A stretch of DNA of 64,000 nucleotides from Simplicispira lacusdiani (lineage in GTDB: Bacteria; Pseudomonadota; Gammaproteobacteria; Burkholderiales; Burkholderiaceae_C), in assembly GCF_003604195.1 (NCBI RefSeq), contig NZ_QXGR01000001.1, positions 248,001-312,000 on the forward strand, in the 5' to 3' direction. Made by a program: the position numbers and the translations under genes. Below are positions 35,504 to 44,264 of this stretch, in pieces (position 1 is the stretch's first letter; each line of letters starts with the position of its first letter). A model generated the notes under the pieces. It was not told where the DNA came from, searched no databases, and saw only the letters and a program-made list of their open reading frames with translations.

Positions 35504-36003
35504 GCCGCGCTCCTGGTCTGCGCGACGAGCGCGTCGAACTTCTGCGGCGTGACGCGCGCGTGCACCTGGCCGTCGATCGCCAGCGCGGGCGAGCAGGCGC
35601 ACAGGCCCAGGCAGTACACCGCCTCGACGGCGAAGGCGCCGTCGCCCGAGGTGTCGCGCGGGCCGCAGCCCAGGTGGGCGCGCGCATGCGCCAGCAGCGC
35701 CTCGGCGCCCATGGACTGACAGGCCTCGGCGCGGCAGATCTGCAGCGTGTGCGCGGGGCCGGGTGCGCGCTTGAAGTGGTGGTAGTAGCTGATGACGCCG
35801 TGCACCTCGGCGCGCGAGAGGTTCAGCGCGTCGGCGATGTGCGGCACGGCCGCGTCGGGCACATGGCCCAGCGCGTCCTGCAGCGCGTGCAGGATGGGCA
35901 GCAGCGCGCCGGGTTCGCCGGCCAGGCGCGCCAGCACGGCCTGCACGGTGGCGTCCACGCCGGGCGGGGCGGGAACGGGGGAAGGGGAGGCACTCGTCGT
36001 CAT
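35500..36003 (-). CDS. fdsG: Formate dehydrogenase gamma subunit (NuoE-like [2Fe-2S])
   Basis: 167 residues. NuoE/HoxE-type thioredoxin-like [2Fe-2S] protein: Cys90 and Cys95 (ICRAEACQ) and Cys131 and Cys135 (CLGLCAC) bind the cluster. Helices before it include LHALQDALGHVPDAA and SRAEVHGVISYYHHF, typical of the family. First gene of the fds operon; an intergenic inverted repeat lies upstream (36064-36143), separating it from the OFA transporter gene. Confidence 0.95.
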   Translation of the reverse strand: MTTSASPSPVPAPPGVDATVQAVLARLAGEPGALLPILHALQDALGHVPDAAVPHIADALNLSRAEVHGVISYYHHFKRAPGPAHTLQICRAEACQSMGAEALLAHARAHLGCGPRDTSGDGAFAVEAVYCLGLCACSPALAIDGQVHARVTPQKFDALVAQTRSAA

Positions 36004-36063
36004 CGGGGGTCCTGTGGGATCGTCGTTGCTTCTCGGGGAATGGGGTGCCGTTGTTTAAAAAAC

Positions 36064-36143
36064 ATAGCTGCCAGCGCTTGATTTACCTAGGTTTCAGATA
36101 TGAATCGCCTTGAAATTCAACAATGAAAAGCGCTGGCAGCTAT
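36064..36143. repeat. AGCTAT/AGCGC intergenic repeat, copy 8 (paired arms)
   Basis: ATAGCTGCCAGCGCTT (36064-36079) and AAGCGCTGGCAGCTAT (36128-36143) are a perfect 16-base inverted pair separated by 48 bases. This is the fullest version of the family: each arm is one half-site. Between OFA and fdsG. Confidence 0.85.
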
Positions 36144-36165
36144 CAAAATTGTTGCGCACCGCCGT

Positions 36166-37833
36166 TCAGTGGAAGAACTTGGCGGCGCTCTCCAGCGTGC
36201 GCCAGATGCCCCAGGCCAGCGGAATGCCCACCGCGATCCAGGCCAGCACCACCACGGCCGTGGGCGTGCGCCCGCCGCTGCCCGGGCCCATGCCGACTTC
36301 GTTGGCCACGGCGCGGTCGTGCGCCAGGTGCTTCTCGTGCGCCAGTTCCTCGGGGGTCATGAACCATTTGGCGTTGAGCGGGCGGATCAGCAGGTTGCAC
36401 ACCAGGCCCACGGCCAGGAAGCCCACCAGGATGTACATGGTCTGGTTGTACACCTGTTCGCGCGGAATGCCCAGGCCGAGCTGGTATTCGCGCATGTAGT
36501 TCACCACCACCGGGCCGATGATGCCGGCCGTGGCCCAGGCCGTGAGCAGGCGGCCGTGGATGGCGCCCACCATCTGCGTGCCGAACAGGTCGGCCAGGTA
36601 GGCCGGCACGGTGGCGAAGCCGCCGCCGTACATGGAGAGGATGACGCACACCGCCGCCACGAACAGCAGCTGGCTGCCCGCGCCCGCGCTGGCCGGGATG
36701 CTGGCGTAGAGCAGGCCGCCAAGGATGAAGAACACCGCGTAGGTGGTCTTGCGCCCCAGCCGGTCGGAGAAGCTGGCCCAGACGAAGCGCCCGCCGATGT
36801 TGAACAGCGACAGCAGCGCGGTGAAGCCCGCCGCGATGGCGGCGATGGCGGCGAGCTGCGCCTTGTCGAGGTCGCCGAAGGACTTGTCCACGCCGATGAG
36901 CTGGCCGCCGAACATCTCCTGCAGCATGGGGCTGGCCATGCCGATCACGCCGATGCCGGCGCTCACGTTCATGCACAGCACCATCCACACCAGCCAGAAC
37001 TGCGGAATGCCCCAGACCTTCTTCACGTGCACATGGTGCTGCGTGATCATGGTGTTGTGCTTGAGCGCGGGCGGCGGCGTCCAGCCAGCGGGCTTCCAGC
37101 CGCTGGGCGGCACGCGGTAGCCCAGGGCGCCGCCCATCATGAAGACGAAGTAGATCGCGGCCATGACCAGGAAGGTCTCGACCACGCCCACGCTGGTGGG
37201 CGTGGCGAAGCCCTTCATCAGCGCCGCCGCCAGCGGCGAGCCGATCATGGCGCCGCCGCCAAAACCCATGATGGCCATGCCGGTGGCCATGCCGCGCCGG
37301 TCGGGGAACCACTTGATGAGCGTGGAGACCGGCGAGATGTAGCCCAGCCCCAGCCCGATGCCGCCGATCACGCCCGAGCCCACCCACAGCAGCCACAACT
37401 GGTGGGTGTAGATGCCCAGCGCCGACAGCACCAGCCCGCCGCACCAGCACAGCGCCGACACCACGCCGGCCTTGCGCGGGCCGGCGCGTTCCAGCCAGCC
37501 GCCCCACAGCGCGGCCGAGCAGCCCAGCAGCACGAAGAACAGGGTGTACATCCAGCCCAGGCTGGAGATGCGCCAGTCGCAGGTGGTGGTGAACAGCTCG
37601 GTCAGCAGGCCCATGTCCTTGGGGCAGGCCTGGGCGGCGCTGACGCCGATGGCCTTGGACAGCGGCAGCCAGAACACCGAGAAGCCGTAGGCCATGCCGA
37701 TGCACAGGTGGATGGCCAGCGCCGCCGGCGGCACCAGCCAGCGGTTGAAGCCTGGACCGGCGATGGTTCTCTCCTTGTCCAGCCAGCCGGCCACGCCGGT
37801 GGATGGCCCCATGGGCTCCAGAACTGCTGACAT
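36166..37833 (-). CDS. OFA-family MFS transporter (oxalate/formate antiporter type)
   Basis: 555 residues from ATG 37833, preceded by AAGGAG. Twelve or so membrane helices; motifs GGGAMIGSPLAAALMKGF, GYISPVSTLIKWFPDRRGMA (loop 4-5) and DRLGRKTTYAVFFILGG (loop 8-9) fit the OFA (OxlT) family. An insertion of about 40 residues sits between helices 6 and 7. The position directly upstream of the formate dehydrogenase genes on the same strand suggests formate or oxalate exchange feeding FdsGBA. The substrate is inferred from context. Confidence 0.92.
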   Translation of the reverse strand: MSAVLEPMGPSTGVAGWLDKERTIAGPGFNRWLVPPAALAIHLCIGMAYGFSVFWLPLSKAIGVSAAQACPKDMGLLTELFTTTCDWRISSLGWMYTLFFVLLGCSAALWGGWLERAGPRKAGVVSALCWCGGLVLSALGIYTHQLWLLWVGSGVIGGIGLGLGYISPVSTLIKWFPDRRGMATGMAIMGFGGGAMIGSPLAAALMKGFATPTSVGVVETFLVMAAIYFVFMMGGALGYRVPPSGWKPAGWTPPPALKHNTMITQHHVHVKKVWGIPQFWLVWMVLCMNVSAGIGVIGMASPMLQEMFGGQLIGVDKSFGDLDKAQLAAIAAIAAGFTALLSLFNIGGRFVWASFSDRLGRKTTYAVFFILGGLLYASIPASAGAGSQLLFVAAVCVILSMYGGGFATVPAYLADLFGTQMVGAIHGRLLTAWATAGIIGPVVVNYMREYQLGLGIPREQVYNQTMYILVGFLAVGLVCNLLIRPLNAKWFMTPEELAHEKHLAHDRAVANEVGMGPGSGGRTPTAVVVLAWIAVGIPLAWGIWRTLESAAKFFH

Positions 37834-37947
37834 CGTGTCTCCTTGGTTTTGTGCGACGCGCTCTGTGGCGCCCCGGGAGTGTCGGCAAACTGGTGCGGCG
37901 GGTCTAATTCTTTGTCGTGATGGGCTGATACAAACCAAAAATCAGGG

Positions 37948-38898
37948 TTAACCAGCATCCCCGGTGGGCTGGCCGTGCCGCGCGGCCTCGGCCAGCCATT
38001 CGCGGCTCTGCGCGAAGTCCAGCGCCGCCTCCAGCGTGCGCGAGAGGCGGTTGCTCTCGTGCACCATGAGGGCGATGGGCACCTCGATGGACGGCTCCAC
38101 CAGCGGCAGCGCCTCCAGCTCGCCATAGCCCCGCACCGCGTCCACCAGCGCGCCCGGCATGATGCTGCTGACGCGGCCCGCCGCCACGCTCAGCGCCAGG
38201 GTGAGGATGGAGTTGGTCTCGATGGCCGGGCGCGGCTGGGCGTGCGCGCGGCGGAAGGCGTTGTCGACGATGGCGCGGTTGTGCATCTCGCCCGTCAGCA
38301 GGCACAGCGGCAGCCGCGCCGCGCTGGCCCAGGTGGTGGCCGGGCCCATCTGCAGGCCGCCCCGCGCGGGCGTGGCCGCGCGGCGCAGCAGGAAGTAGTG
38401 CTCGGTGTACTGCGGCACCACGCGCAGCGGCGCGCGCGTGCCCTCCAGGCGCTCGGGGTAGCCCATGGCGATGTCCAGCGCCATGTTCTCCAGGCCCGCC
38501 TCCAGCTCGGACGAACTCATGGAGCGCAGCGTGGAGACGATGCCCGGGTGCCGGTCGTGCAGCATGCCGACGAAGCGCGCCGCAATCGGCATGCCCATGG
38601 GCACGGCACCGATGTGCAGCTGGCCGCTGGGCGATCCGGCGCTGCTTTGCAGTTCCTGCTGCAGCAGTTCGTGCTCGCGCAGCATGCGCCGCGCGCTGGC
38701 CAGCACGCGCTCGCCCTCGGTGGTGAACCCGGCGAAGCTGCGCCCGCGCGTGACGATGGCCACGCCCAGGCTTTCCTCCAGCGCGCGCAGCGCGTTCGAC
38801 AGCGCCGGCTGCGTGACATGGCAGGCCAGCGCGGCGCGGCCGAAGTGGCGCTGCTCGTCGAGCGCGAGCAGGTATTTGAACGACACGAAAAGGTTCAT
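37948..38898 (-). CDS. LysR-family regulator, probably of the formate dehydrogenase/OFA genes
   Basis: 316 residues from ATG 38898, with GGAGG seven bases upstream. N-terminal winged helix (MNLFVSFKYLLALDEQRHFG, with ACHVTQPALSNALRALEESL as recognition region), then a periplasmic-binding-like effector domain. Soluble formate dehydrogenase operons in related bacteria carry a LysR-type regulator (FdsR) at the same place, so regulation of OFA and fds genes in response to formate is likely. It is transcribed in the same direction as them and is separated from OFA by 114 bases. Confidence 0.88.
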   Translation of the reverse strand: MNLFVSFKYLLALDEQRHFGRAALACHVTQPALSNALRALEESLGVAIVTRGRSFAGFTTEGERVLASARRMLREHELLQQELQSSAGSPSGQLHIGAVPMGMPIAARFVGMLHDRHPGIVSTLRSMSSSELEAGLENMALDIAMGYPERLEGTRAPLRVVPQYTEHYFLLRRAATPARGGLQMGPATTWASAARLPLCLLTGEMHNRAIVDNAFRRAHAQPRPAIETNSILTLALSVAAGRVSSIMPGALVDAVRGYGELEALPLVEPSIEVPIALMVHESNRLSRTLEAALDFAQSREWLAEAARHGQPTGDAG

Positions 38899-39032
38899 GC
38901 ACACGCCTCCGCAGGGATTGCCATGGGCGCCCCTGGGGGCTCCGCCGGGCGGCGATTGTGCCCGCAGCCGCTTGCAGCGGCTTTGCGGAGCGTCAGGCGC
39001 GTGGCGCGGCGCGCCGGGTGCATGGAAGGAAA

Positions 39033-39080
39033 ATAGCGGTGCAGCGCCCGTTAATAAAGCGCCGGCAGCTATCGAAAAAA
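39033..39080. repeat. AGCTAT/AGCGC intergenic repeat, copy 9
   Basis: ATAGCGGTGCAGCGC is partly complementary to AAAGCGCCGGCAGCTAT (39056-39072), followed by CGAAAAAAG. It lies upstream of the LysR gene and downstream of the PhnA-like gene. Confidence 0.7.
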
Positions 39081-39086
39081 GAGCGA

Positions 39087-39443
39087 TCAGGCCTTTTTGA
39101 GGAACTCGGACTTGAGCAGCATGCTGCCCAGGTCGGTCTTGCAGTCCACGTTGTGGCCGTCAGCGCCATCGACCAGGCGGATGCCCTTGATCTTGGTGCC
39201 CTTCTTCAGCGTGGACGAGGAGCCCTTGACCTTCAGGTCCTTCACCAGGATCACGGCGTCGCCGTCCTGCAGCGGGTTGCCGTTGGCGTCGCGCACCACG
39301 CCGTCGCCGGTGGCCTCGTCATCGGCCGGCGCGGCGGCGGCCTGGGGCCATTCGTGCCCGCAGTCGGGGCAGATGTAGTTGTCGCCGTCGGGGTAGGTGT
39401 TCTCCTGGCCGCATTGCGGGCAGGCGGGTACGGTGTGGGGCAT
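39087..39443 (-). CDS. PhnA/YjdM-family zinc-ribbon protein
   Basis: 118 residues from ATG 39443. N-terminal zinc ribbon [10 protein letters not shown] and CPDCGHEW (Cys8, Cys11, Cys25, Cys28), then the YjdM SH3-like domain ([20 protein letters not shown], with [14 protein letters not shown]). Often annotated alkylphosphonate utilisation protein PhnA, a name inherited by error; it is not the phosphonoacetate hydrolase and its function is unclear. Standalone gene with its own short upstream spacer, minus strand like its neighbours. Confidence 0.92.
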   Translation of the reverse strand: MPHTVPACPQCGQENTYPDGDNYICPDCGHEWPQAAAAPADDEATGDGVVRDANGNPLQDGDAVILVKDLKVKGSSSTLKKGTKIKGIRLVDGADGHNVDCKTDLGSMLLKSEFLKKA

Positions 39444-39481
39444 GGGTTTTTCCTCCGCGGTGTTGTTGTGGTGTAGGGCCG

Positions 39482-41656
39482 CTATTGTCCGCGCGCGCCG
39501 CGCCGCTCCAACGTGAACGGCGGCAGGCCCTTGAGCAGGCGCTGGCCGTAGCTGGTGCGCGTGAGGCGCTTGTCGTAGCAGTACACATGCGCCTGGTCCT
39601 CCTCGGTGCGGATGGCGCGGCCCGCCCATTGCGCCAGGCGGATGGCGGTGGCCGGCACCACCAGCTCGCTGAACGGGTCGCGGCCCACGGCGCGCAGCCA
39701 TTCGGCGCGGGTCTCGCCCACCGGGTCGTCCGGCGGGGCGAAGGGCAGCTTGGTGATGAACACCGATTCGCACAGGCGCCCGGGCAGGTCCAGCCCTTCG
39801 CCAAAGGATTGCATGCCGAAGATGATGGAGGGCTCACCTGCCGCCACGCGCTCGCGGTGGCGCGCCAGCAGCTGCGTGCGCGGCAGCTGGTTCTGCACCA
39901 GCACCACGCTGCGCATGGAGGTGGCGAGCTGGTCCACGGCCTGGCGCATCTGCTCGCGCGAGGTGAACAGCACCAGGGCGCCGTATTCCACGCGCGCCAG
40001 GTCGTGCAGCAGGGCCTCGACCATCTCGGTGGTGAACTGCGCGGCGTTCTTCGGGTCGGCCTGCGTTTCGGCGGCGATCAAGGTGCCCTGGGCGGCGTAG
40101 TTGAACGGGCTGGGTACTTCGAGCGTGGTGGCCGCCTCGTCCCCGTGCAGGCCCGATTCGCGCAGGAAGAAGTCGAACTGCCCGCAGCTCGTGAGCGTGG
40201 CCGAGGTCAGCACCGCACCGCGCACGCCGCTCCAGAGGTGGCCGCGCAGCGTGCTGCCGGGCAGGATGGGGCTGGCGTGCGCCTTGACGACGATGAAGTC
40301 GCCGTCCACCTCCAGCGTGAACCACTTGGCGTTGGGCACGAAGCCCGTGGCCTCGCCCTCGGGCGGCTCCTGCAGCAGCAATTGCGCGGTCGCGTGCACG
40401 GCTTCGAGCCGGGGCGCGAGCGTGCCGATCTGGGCATAGAGCTGCGACAGGCGGCGTGCCTCGTCGGGCTTGTCGCGCATCTCGGCGCGCAGTGCCTTGG
40501 AGATGGCGCGCAGGCTGTCCAGAAAGCCCGCCGCATGGTGCGCGAGCTGGCCCAGGGGCTCGTGCAAGACCTCGGGCAGCACGCCGCGCGGCACGCGCAC
40601 GCGCGCCGGGCCCCAGGCGAGTTTCTGGGCCTTGAGCGTCTCGCCGTACAGGTCCATCACCAGGCGCTCCAGGTCCTGCATCCGCTGGCGCAACTGGCTG
40701 GCGTGGCGCGGGATGTCGGCCACCTCGGTCACCTCCACCAGGGTGCCGATGCGCAGCGCGCGGCTGGAGAGCCGGTCGATCCAGGCCAGGCGGCTGAGGT
40801 CCGCGCTGCAGGCGAACTGGTCAAGCGCGGTGGCGGGCAGGTGGTGCGCTTCGTCGAGCACCAGCAGGCAGTTGTCCAGCTCGGGCAGCACGCGCGCGCC
40901 CAGCGACGAGAGCAGCAGGTCGTGGTTGGCCACGATCACCTGCGCGCCCACCAGCGCCTTGCGCTGGTCGTAGTACACGCACTGGCTGAAGGCCGGGCAG
41001 TGCCGCCCGGTGCACGAGCTGCCCTCGGCGGCCACGGGGCTCCAGGCCTCGGGCTCTGGCGGGGTGTCCAGGCTGTCGCGGTCGCCGTCCCAGGCGCCCT
41101 GGGCCAGGGCCTGCGCCATGCTGGCGTAGAACTGCATGCGCGCCTCGGTCTCCTGCCGGCTGGGCTTGCCGCGCGCGTGCGCGGCTTCCTCGGGGAACAG
41201 GTCGTCATCGTCCTCGCCGTGCGCCTCGCCCGTGCCGGCCAGGCGTTCGAGCTTGAGCTTGCACACATAGCGCCCGCGCCCCTTGGCCAGCGCGAACTTG
41301 AAGGGCTGCTCCATCTGCGCCGCCAGCGCGGGCAGGTCCTTGTGGACCAGCTGCTCCTGCAGCGCCACGGTGGCGGTGGAAATCAACACGCGCGTGCCGC
41401 GCGCCAGTGCGATGGCAATGGCCGGCGCGCAGTAGGCCAGCGACTTGCCCACGCCCGTGCCGGCCTGGATGACGGCGATGGCGCGCCGAGGCTCGCCCTC
41501 CTCCTCGTCCACCTTGCCCAACTGCGCTACGGCGAAGGTGCGCGCCACCTGTTCAGCCATGGCGCGCTGGCCCGCGCGGCCACGGAAACCCTCGGTGGAG
41601 CGCACCACCGCATCGAACGCCTGCAGGCCCTCCTGGGCCCATTCTGTGGAAGACAT
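39482..41656 (-). CDS. DinG-like ATP-dependent DNA helicase (XPD/Rad3 superfamily 2)
   Basis: 724 residues. Walker A in [19 protein letters not shown]-type motif [12 protein letters not shown], motif VI region in [19 protein letters not shown]. The Fe-S cluster cysteines of the XPD/DinG group are present: one in [10 protein letters not shown] and three in [12 protein letters not shown]. The family unwinds 5'-3', resolving R-loops and damage-blocked DNA. It is divergent from the Bro-N/DinD-like gene; a LexA-like site lies between (41820-41846), 165 bases upstream of this start. In E. coli dinG is LexA-controlled. Confidence 0.94.
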   Translation of the reverse strand: MSSTEWAQEGLQAFDAVVRSTEGFRGRAGQRAMAEQVARTFAVAQLGKVDEEEGEPRRAIAVIQAGTGVGKSLAYCAPAIAIALARGTRVLISTATVALQEQLVHKDLPALAAQMEQPFKFALAKGRGRYVCKLKLERLAGTGEAHGEDDDDLFPEEAAHARGKPSRQETEARMQFYASMAQALAQGAWDGDRDSLDTPPEPEAWSPVAAEGSSCTGRHCPAFSQCVYYDQRKALVGAQVIVANHDLLLSSLGARVLPELDNCLLVLDEAHHLPATALDQFACSADLSRLAWIDRLSSRALRIGTLVEVTEVADIPRHASQLRQRMQDLERLVMDLYGETLKAQKLAWGPARVRVPRGVLPEVLHEPLGQLAHHAAGFLDSLRAISKALRAEMRDKPDEARRLSQLYAQIGTLAPRLEAVHATAQLLLQEPPEGEATGFVPNAKWFTLEVDGDFIVVKAHASPILPGSTLRGHLWSGVRGAVLTSATLTSCGQFDFFLRESGLHGDEAATTLEVPSPFNYAAQGTLIAAETQADPKNAAQFTTEMVEALLHDLARVEYGALVLFTSREQMRQAVDQLATSMRSVVLVQNQLPRTQLLARHRERVAAGEPSIIFGMQSFGEGLDLPGRLCESVFITKLPFAPPDDPVGETRAEWLRAVGRDPFSELVVPATAIRLAQWAGRAIRTEEDQAHVYCYDKRLTRTSYGQRLLKGLPPFTLERRGARGQ

Positions 41657-41694
41657 AGGGGAGGGAGTGTGGCACAGGAGGGGTGCCTGAAAAA

Positions 41695-41768
41695 TTACCT
41701 ATGGAAATTGGTTATAGCGGTTTATAGGTAAGCGCTAGTAGCTACGTATTTCATAGCAAATGAAGCGC
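41695..41768. repeat. AGCTAT/AGCGC intergenic repeat, copy 10
   Basis: TTACCTAT (41695-41702) mirrors ATAGGTAA (41724-41731), followed by AGCGCTAGTAGCTACG, TATTTCATAGCAAATG and AAGCGC. It lies between the divergent helicase and Bro-N genes, separate from the LexA-like palindrome. Confidence 0.75.
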
Positions 41769-41819
41769 GTGCGCCAGGGCCTTTCACGCGCGCGTCGGCG
41801 CTGGATGGGCGGGTTGCGG

Positions 41820-41846
41820 CTGGTAATATATACAGTATATTACCAG
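41820..41846. promoter_or_regulatory. LexA-like (SOS) box within a 27-base palindrome
   Basis: CTGGTAATATA (41820-41830) and TATATTACCAG (41836-41846) are perfect inverted arms around TACAG. The left part reads CTG, ten A/T-rich bases, CAG (41820-41835), the LexA spacing and composition. It is 77 bases upstream of the Bro-N/DinD-like start. LexA control is inferred; the arms also allow a different repressor, such as the gene's own product. Confidence 0.65.
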
Positions 41847-41911
41847 GCCTTGGGATGCCAGCGTCCACAGCCCTGCTTTTGCCTCGAAACCTTCCTCAAA
41901 AGGCGATCGGT

Positions 41912-42796
41912 ATGAAAATCCTGCCCACCGCATTCGACGGCCAATCCATCCGCCGCGCGTACGACGAAGCGACGGAAACCTGGTGGTTCTCCGTGGTTGA
42001 TGTCGTACGGGTGCTGACGCAACAGCAGGACTACCAAACGGCACGCAAATACTGGAACAAGCTCAAAGAGCGGCTGAGCAAGGAGGGCAGCGAGTCGGTG
42101 ACAAGCTGTCACCGACTGAAATTGCCTGCTGCCGACGGCAAAAACTATCTCACCGACGTAGCCACCGCGGAAACCCTGCTCCGGCTGGTCCAATCCGTTC
42201 CCAGCCCCAAGGCCGAGCCCATCAAGCTCTGGCTGGCCAAGGTGGGCTACGAGCGCATGCAGGAGATGGCCGACCCCGCCCTGTCACTCGACCGTGCCCG
42301 CCAGACCTGGCAGCAGCACGGCCGCAGCGACAAATGGATCCAGCAGCGCATGACGGGCCAGGAAACCCGCAACAAGCTCACGGACTACTGGAGCGGGCAC
42401 GACATCAAGGCGGGAAGCGAATTCGCCATCCTCACCAACATCATTCACCAGGAATGGGCGGGCGTGAGCGTGGCGCAGCACAAGCAGATGAAGGGCCTGA
42501 GCAGCCATAACCTGCGCGACCACATGAGTGAGGCAGAGCTGATCTTCACCGCGCTGGCCGAGCTTTCCACGCGCCAGATTGCCGAGAGCGTGGAGGCCAC
42601 CGGCATGGCGGAAAACAAGTCTGCCGCCCAGGCTGGCGGCCAAATCGCTGCCAAGGCCCGTCGCCAATTGGAAAACCAGACCGGCAAGTCGGTGGTGACC
42701 GGCGCCAACTACCTGCCGCCGGGCGCCTCCCAGCCGGAGCCATCGGTGCAGCCCGCCAAGGCCGTCAAGGCCTCCAGGAAGCCGCCAAGCGCTTAG
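41912..42796 (+). CDS. Bro-N domain protein related to DNA-damage-inducible protein DinD
   Basis: 294 residues from ATG 41912, preferred over an in-frame ATG at 41855 because AAAAGG lies upstream. The N-terminal Bro-N fold (IRRAYDEATETWWFSVVDVV, TDVATAETLLRLVQSVPS) is shared with phage antirepressors. The C-terminal half (EFAILTNIIHQEWAGVSVAQ, KQMKGLSSHNLRDHMSEAEL, ESVEATGMAENKSAAQAGG) matches the layout of E. coli DinD, which restrains RecA filaments. A LexA-like site sits upstream. Lower GC and an isolated plus-strand position suggest acquisition. Function by homology only. Confidence 0.8.
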   Translation: MKILPTAFDGQSIRRAYDEATETWWFSVVDVVRVLTQQQDYQTARKYWNKLKERLSKEGSESVTSCHRLKLPAADGKNYLTDVATAETLLRLVQSVPSPKAEPIKLWLAKVGYERMQEMADPALSLDRARQTWQQHGRSDKWIQQRMTGQETRNKLTDYWSGHDIKAGSEFAILTNIIHQEWAGVSVAQHKQMKGLSSHNLRDHMSEAELIFTALAELSTRQIAESVEATGMAENKSAAQAGGQIAAKARRQLENQTGKSVVTGANYLPPGASQPEPSVQPAKAVKASRKPPSA

Positions 42797-42880
42797 CGCA
42801 TGCCCGTGGCGGCGGCCATGCGCGCCACGGTCCAGCGCCACCCTGGCAGCGGCATGCGCGGGCGCGGTACTGCGGGAACG

Positions 42881-43879
42881 TCAGCCGCCTTGCCCGGGCG
42901 CAGGCAGTGCCGTGGTGTTTTGGCCGCGCGTCTTCCACAGCGACACCAGCACGCCGCCCGCGATCAGGCCCGCCGTGATGCCCAGGCTCAGCAGCGAGGG
43001 GATCTTGCCCACGATATTGACCAGGAAGATCTTGCTGCCGATGAACACCAGCACCAGGGCCAGCGCGTACTTGAGGTAGGCGAAGCGGTGGATCATGGCC
43101 GCCAGCGCAAAGTAGAGCGCGCGCAGGCCCAGGATGGCGAAGATGTTGCTCGTGTAGACGATGAACGGGTCGGTGGTGATGGCGAAGATGGCGGGCACCG
43201 AATCCACGGCGAAGATCAGGTCGGCGAACTCCACCATGCACAGCGCCAGGAACAGCGGCGTCACCCAGGTCACGGCCTTTCCGCTGGCAGGGTGCGGGGC
43301 GCGCACGAAGAACGCATTGCCGTGCAATTGGGGCGTGACGCGCAGGTGGGCGCGCAGCCAGCGCAGCAACGGGTTTTTCTCCAGGTTGGGCGTGTGGTCG
43401 GCCAGCCAGAGCATCTTGAGGCCGGTGACCACCAGGAAGGCGCCGAACAGGTACAGCACCCACGAGAACTGCGTCACCAGCGCCGCGCCCAGGCCGATCA
43501 TGAGCGCGCGCAGCACGATCACGCCCAGGATGCCCCAGAACAGCACGCGGTGCTGGTACTGGCGCGGTATGGCGAAGAACGAAAAGATCATCGCGATCAC
43601 GAACACGTTGTCCATGGACAGCGACTTCTCGATCAGGAAGCCGGTGAAGTAGTCGATGCCGCTCTGCGTGCCGAGCTGCCACCACAGCCAGGCGCCGAAC
43701 AGCGAGGCCGCCGTGATGTAGCCGGCTGAGAGCCAGAGGCTCTCGCGGATGCCGATTTCATGGTCGTCGCGGTGCAGCACGCCGAGGTCGAAGGCCAGCA
43801 GCGCGACCACCACGGCGACGAACACCAGCCAGAGCCAGACGGCCTGGCCGAGGAAGGGGGTGAGTAGGAATTCAGTCAT
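42881..43879 (-). CDS. TerC family integral membrane protein
   Basis: 332 residues, about nine helices. LLAFDLGVLHRDDHEIGIRE, LIEKSLSMDNVFVIAMIFSF, LVVTGLKMLW and VEFADLIFAVDSVPAIFAIT are TerC/Alx signatures with membrane-embedded Asp residues. TerC/Alx proteins are linked to tellurite resistance and more recently to metal (Mn, Ca) loading of exported proteins. I see no yybP-ykoY-type leader upstream; only 36 bases separate it from the zinc-ribbon gene, so both are probably one transcript. Confidence 0.93.
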   Translation of the reverse strand: MTEFLLTPFLGQAVWLWLVFVAVVVALLAFDLGVLHRDDHEIGIRESLWLSAGYITAASLFGAWLWWQLGTQSGIDYFTGFLIEKSLSMDNVFVIAMIFSFFAIPRQYQHRVLFWGILGVIVLRALMIGLGAALVTQFSWVLYLFGAFLVVTGLKMLWLADHTPNLEKNPLLRWLRAHLRVTPQLHGNAFFVRAPHPASGKAVTWVTPLFLALCMVEFADLIFAVDSVPAIFAITTDPFIVYTSNIFAILGLRALYFALAAMIHRFAYLKYALALVLVFIGSKIFLVNIVGKIPSLLSLGITAGLIAGGVLVSLWKTRGQNTTALPAPGQGG

Positions 43880-43915
43880 GGAAAGGAATGGGCGGGTGGA
43901 GGGTGGAAGGGGGCG

Positions 43916-44146
43916 TCAGTCGAAGATGTCGCTGAGCCAGGACGACTTGCGGGGGCGGCGCGCGGCGGTTCGCTCGTAGCCCAGGCTGCCGTGGGACGGC
44001 GGCGGCTCGTGCAGCGAGCGCTCGATCAGCTTGTCCAGCTCGCCCCGGTCCAGCCAGACGCCCCGGCATTGCGGGCAGTAGTCGATCTCGACGCCGCTGC
44101 GCTCGGTGATGACGAGAGTGGACGAGGGGCAGTGCGGGCACTTCAT
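43916..44146 (-). CDS. TFIIB-type zinc-ribbon protein
   Basis: 76 residues from ATG 44146 with AAGGAG upstream. Zinc ribbon: MKCPHCPSSTLVITERSGVE then DYCPQCRGVWLDRGELDKLI, four Cys in CPxC pairs, the zf-TFIIB family. The C-terminal tail is basic and ends WLSDIFD. It precedes terC in a probable two-gene operon. No biochemical role known to me. Confidence 0.88.
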   Translation of the reverse strand: MKCPHCPSSTLVITERSGVEIDYCPQCRGVWLDRGELDKLIERSLHEPPPSHGSLGYERTAARRPRKSSWLSDIFD

Positions 44147-44264
44147 GGCGGTCACTCCTTCAGGTCGTTGCGATAGGGGCACTGTAGGCAGTGAACGCTG
44201 CGGAAAAAATCAGAAAATCTTTGAGAAGATTCGGAAAAACCGAAGAATGCAAACGGGAGCCGCC

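Noticed and set aside
41912..42796. Bro-N gene as evidence of a prophage
   Set aside because: No integrase, capsid, lysis or attachment-site signal is nearby; a lone antirepressor-like gene with a LexA-like site is better read as a DinD-type chromosomal gene.
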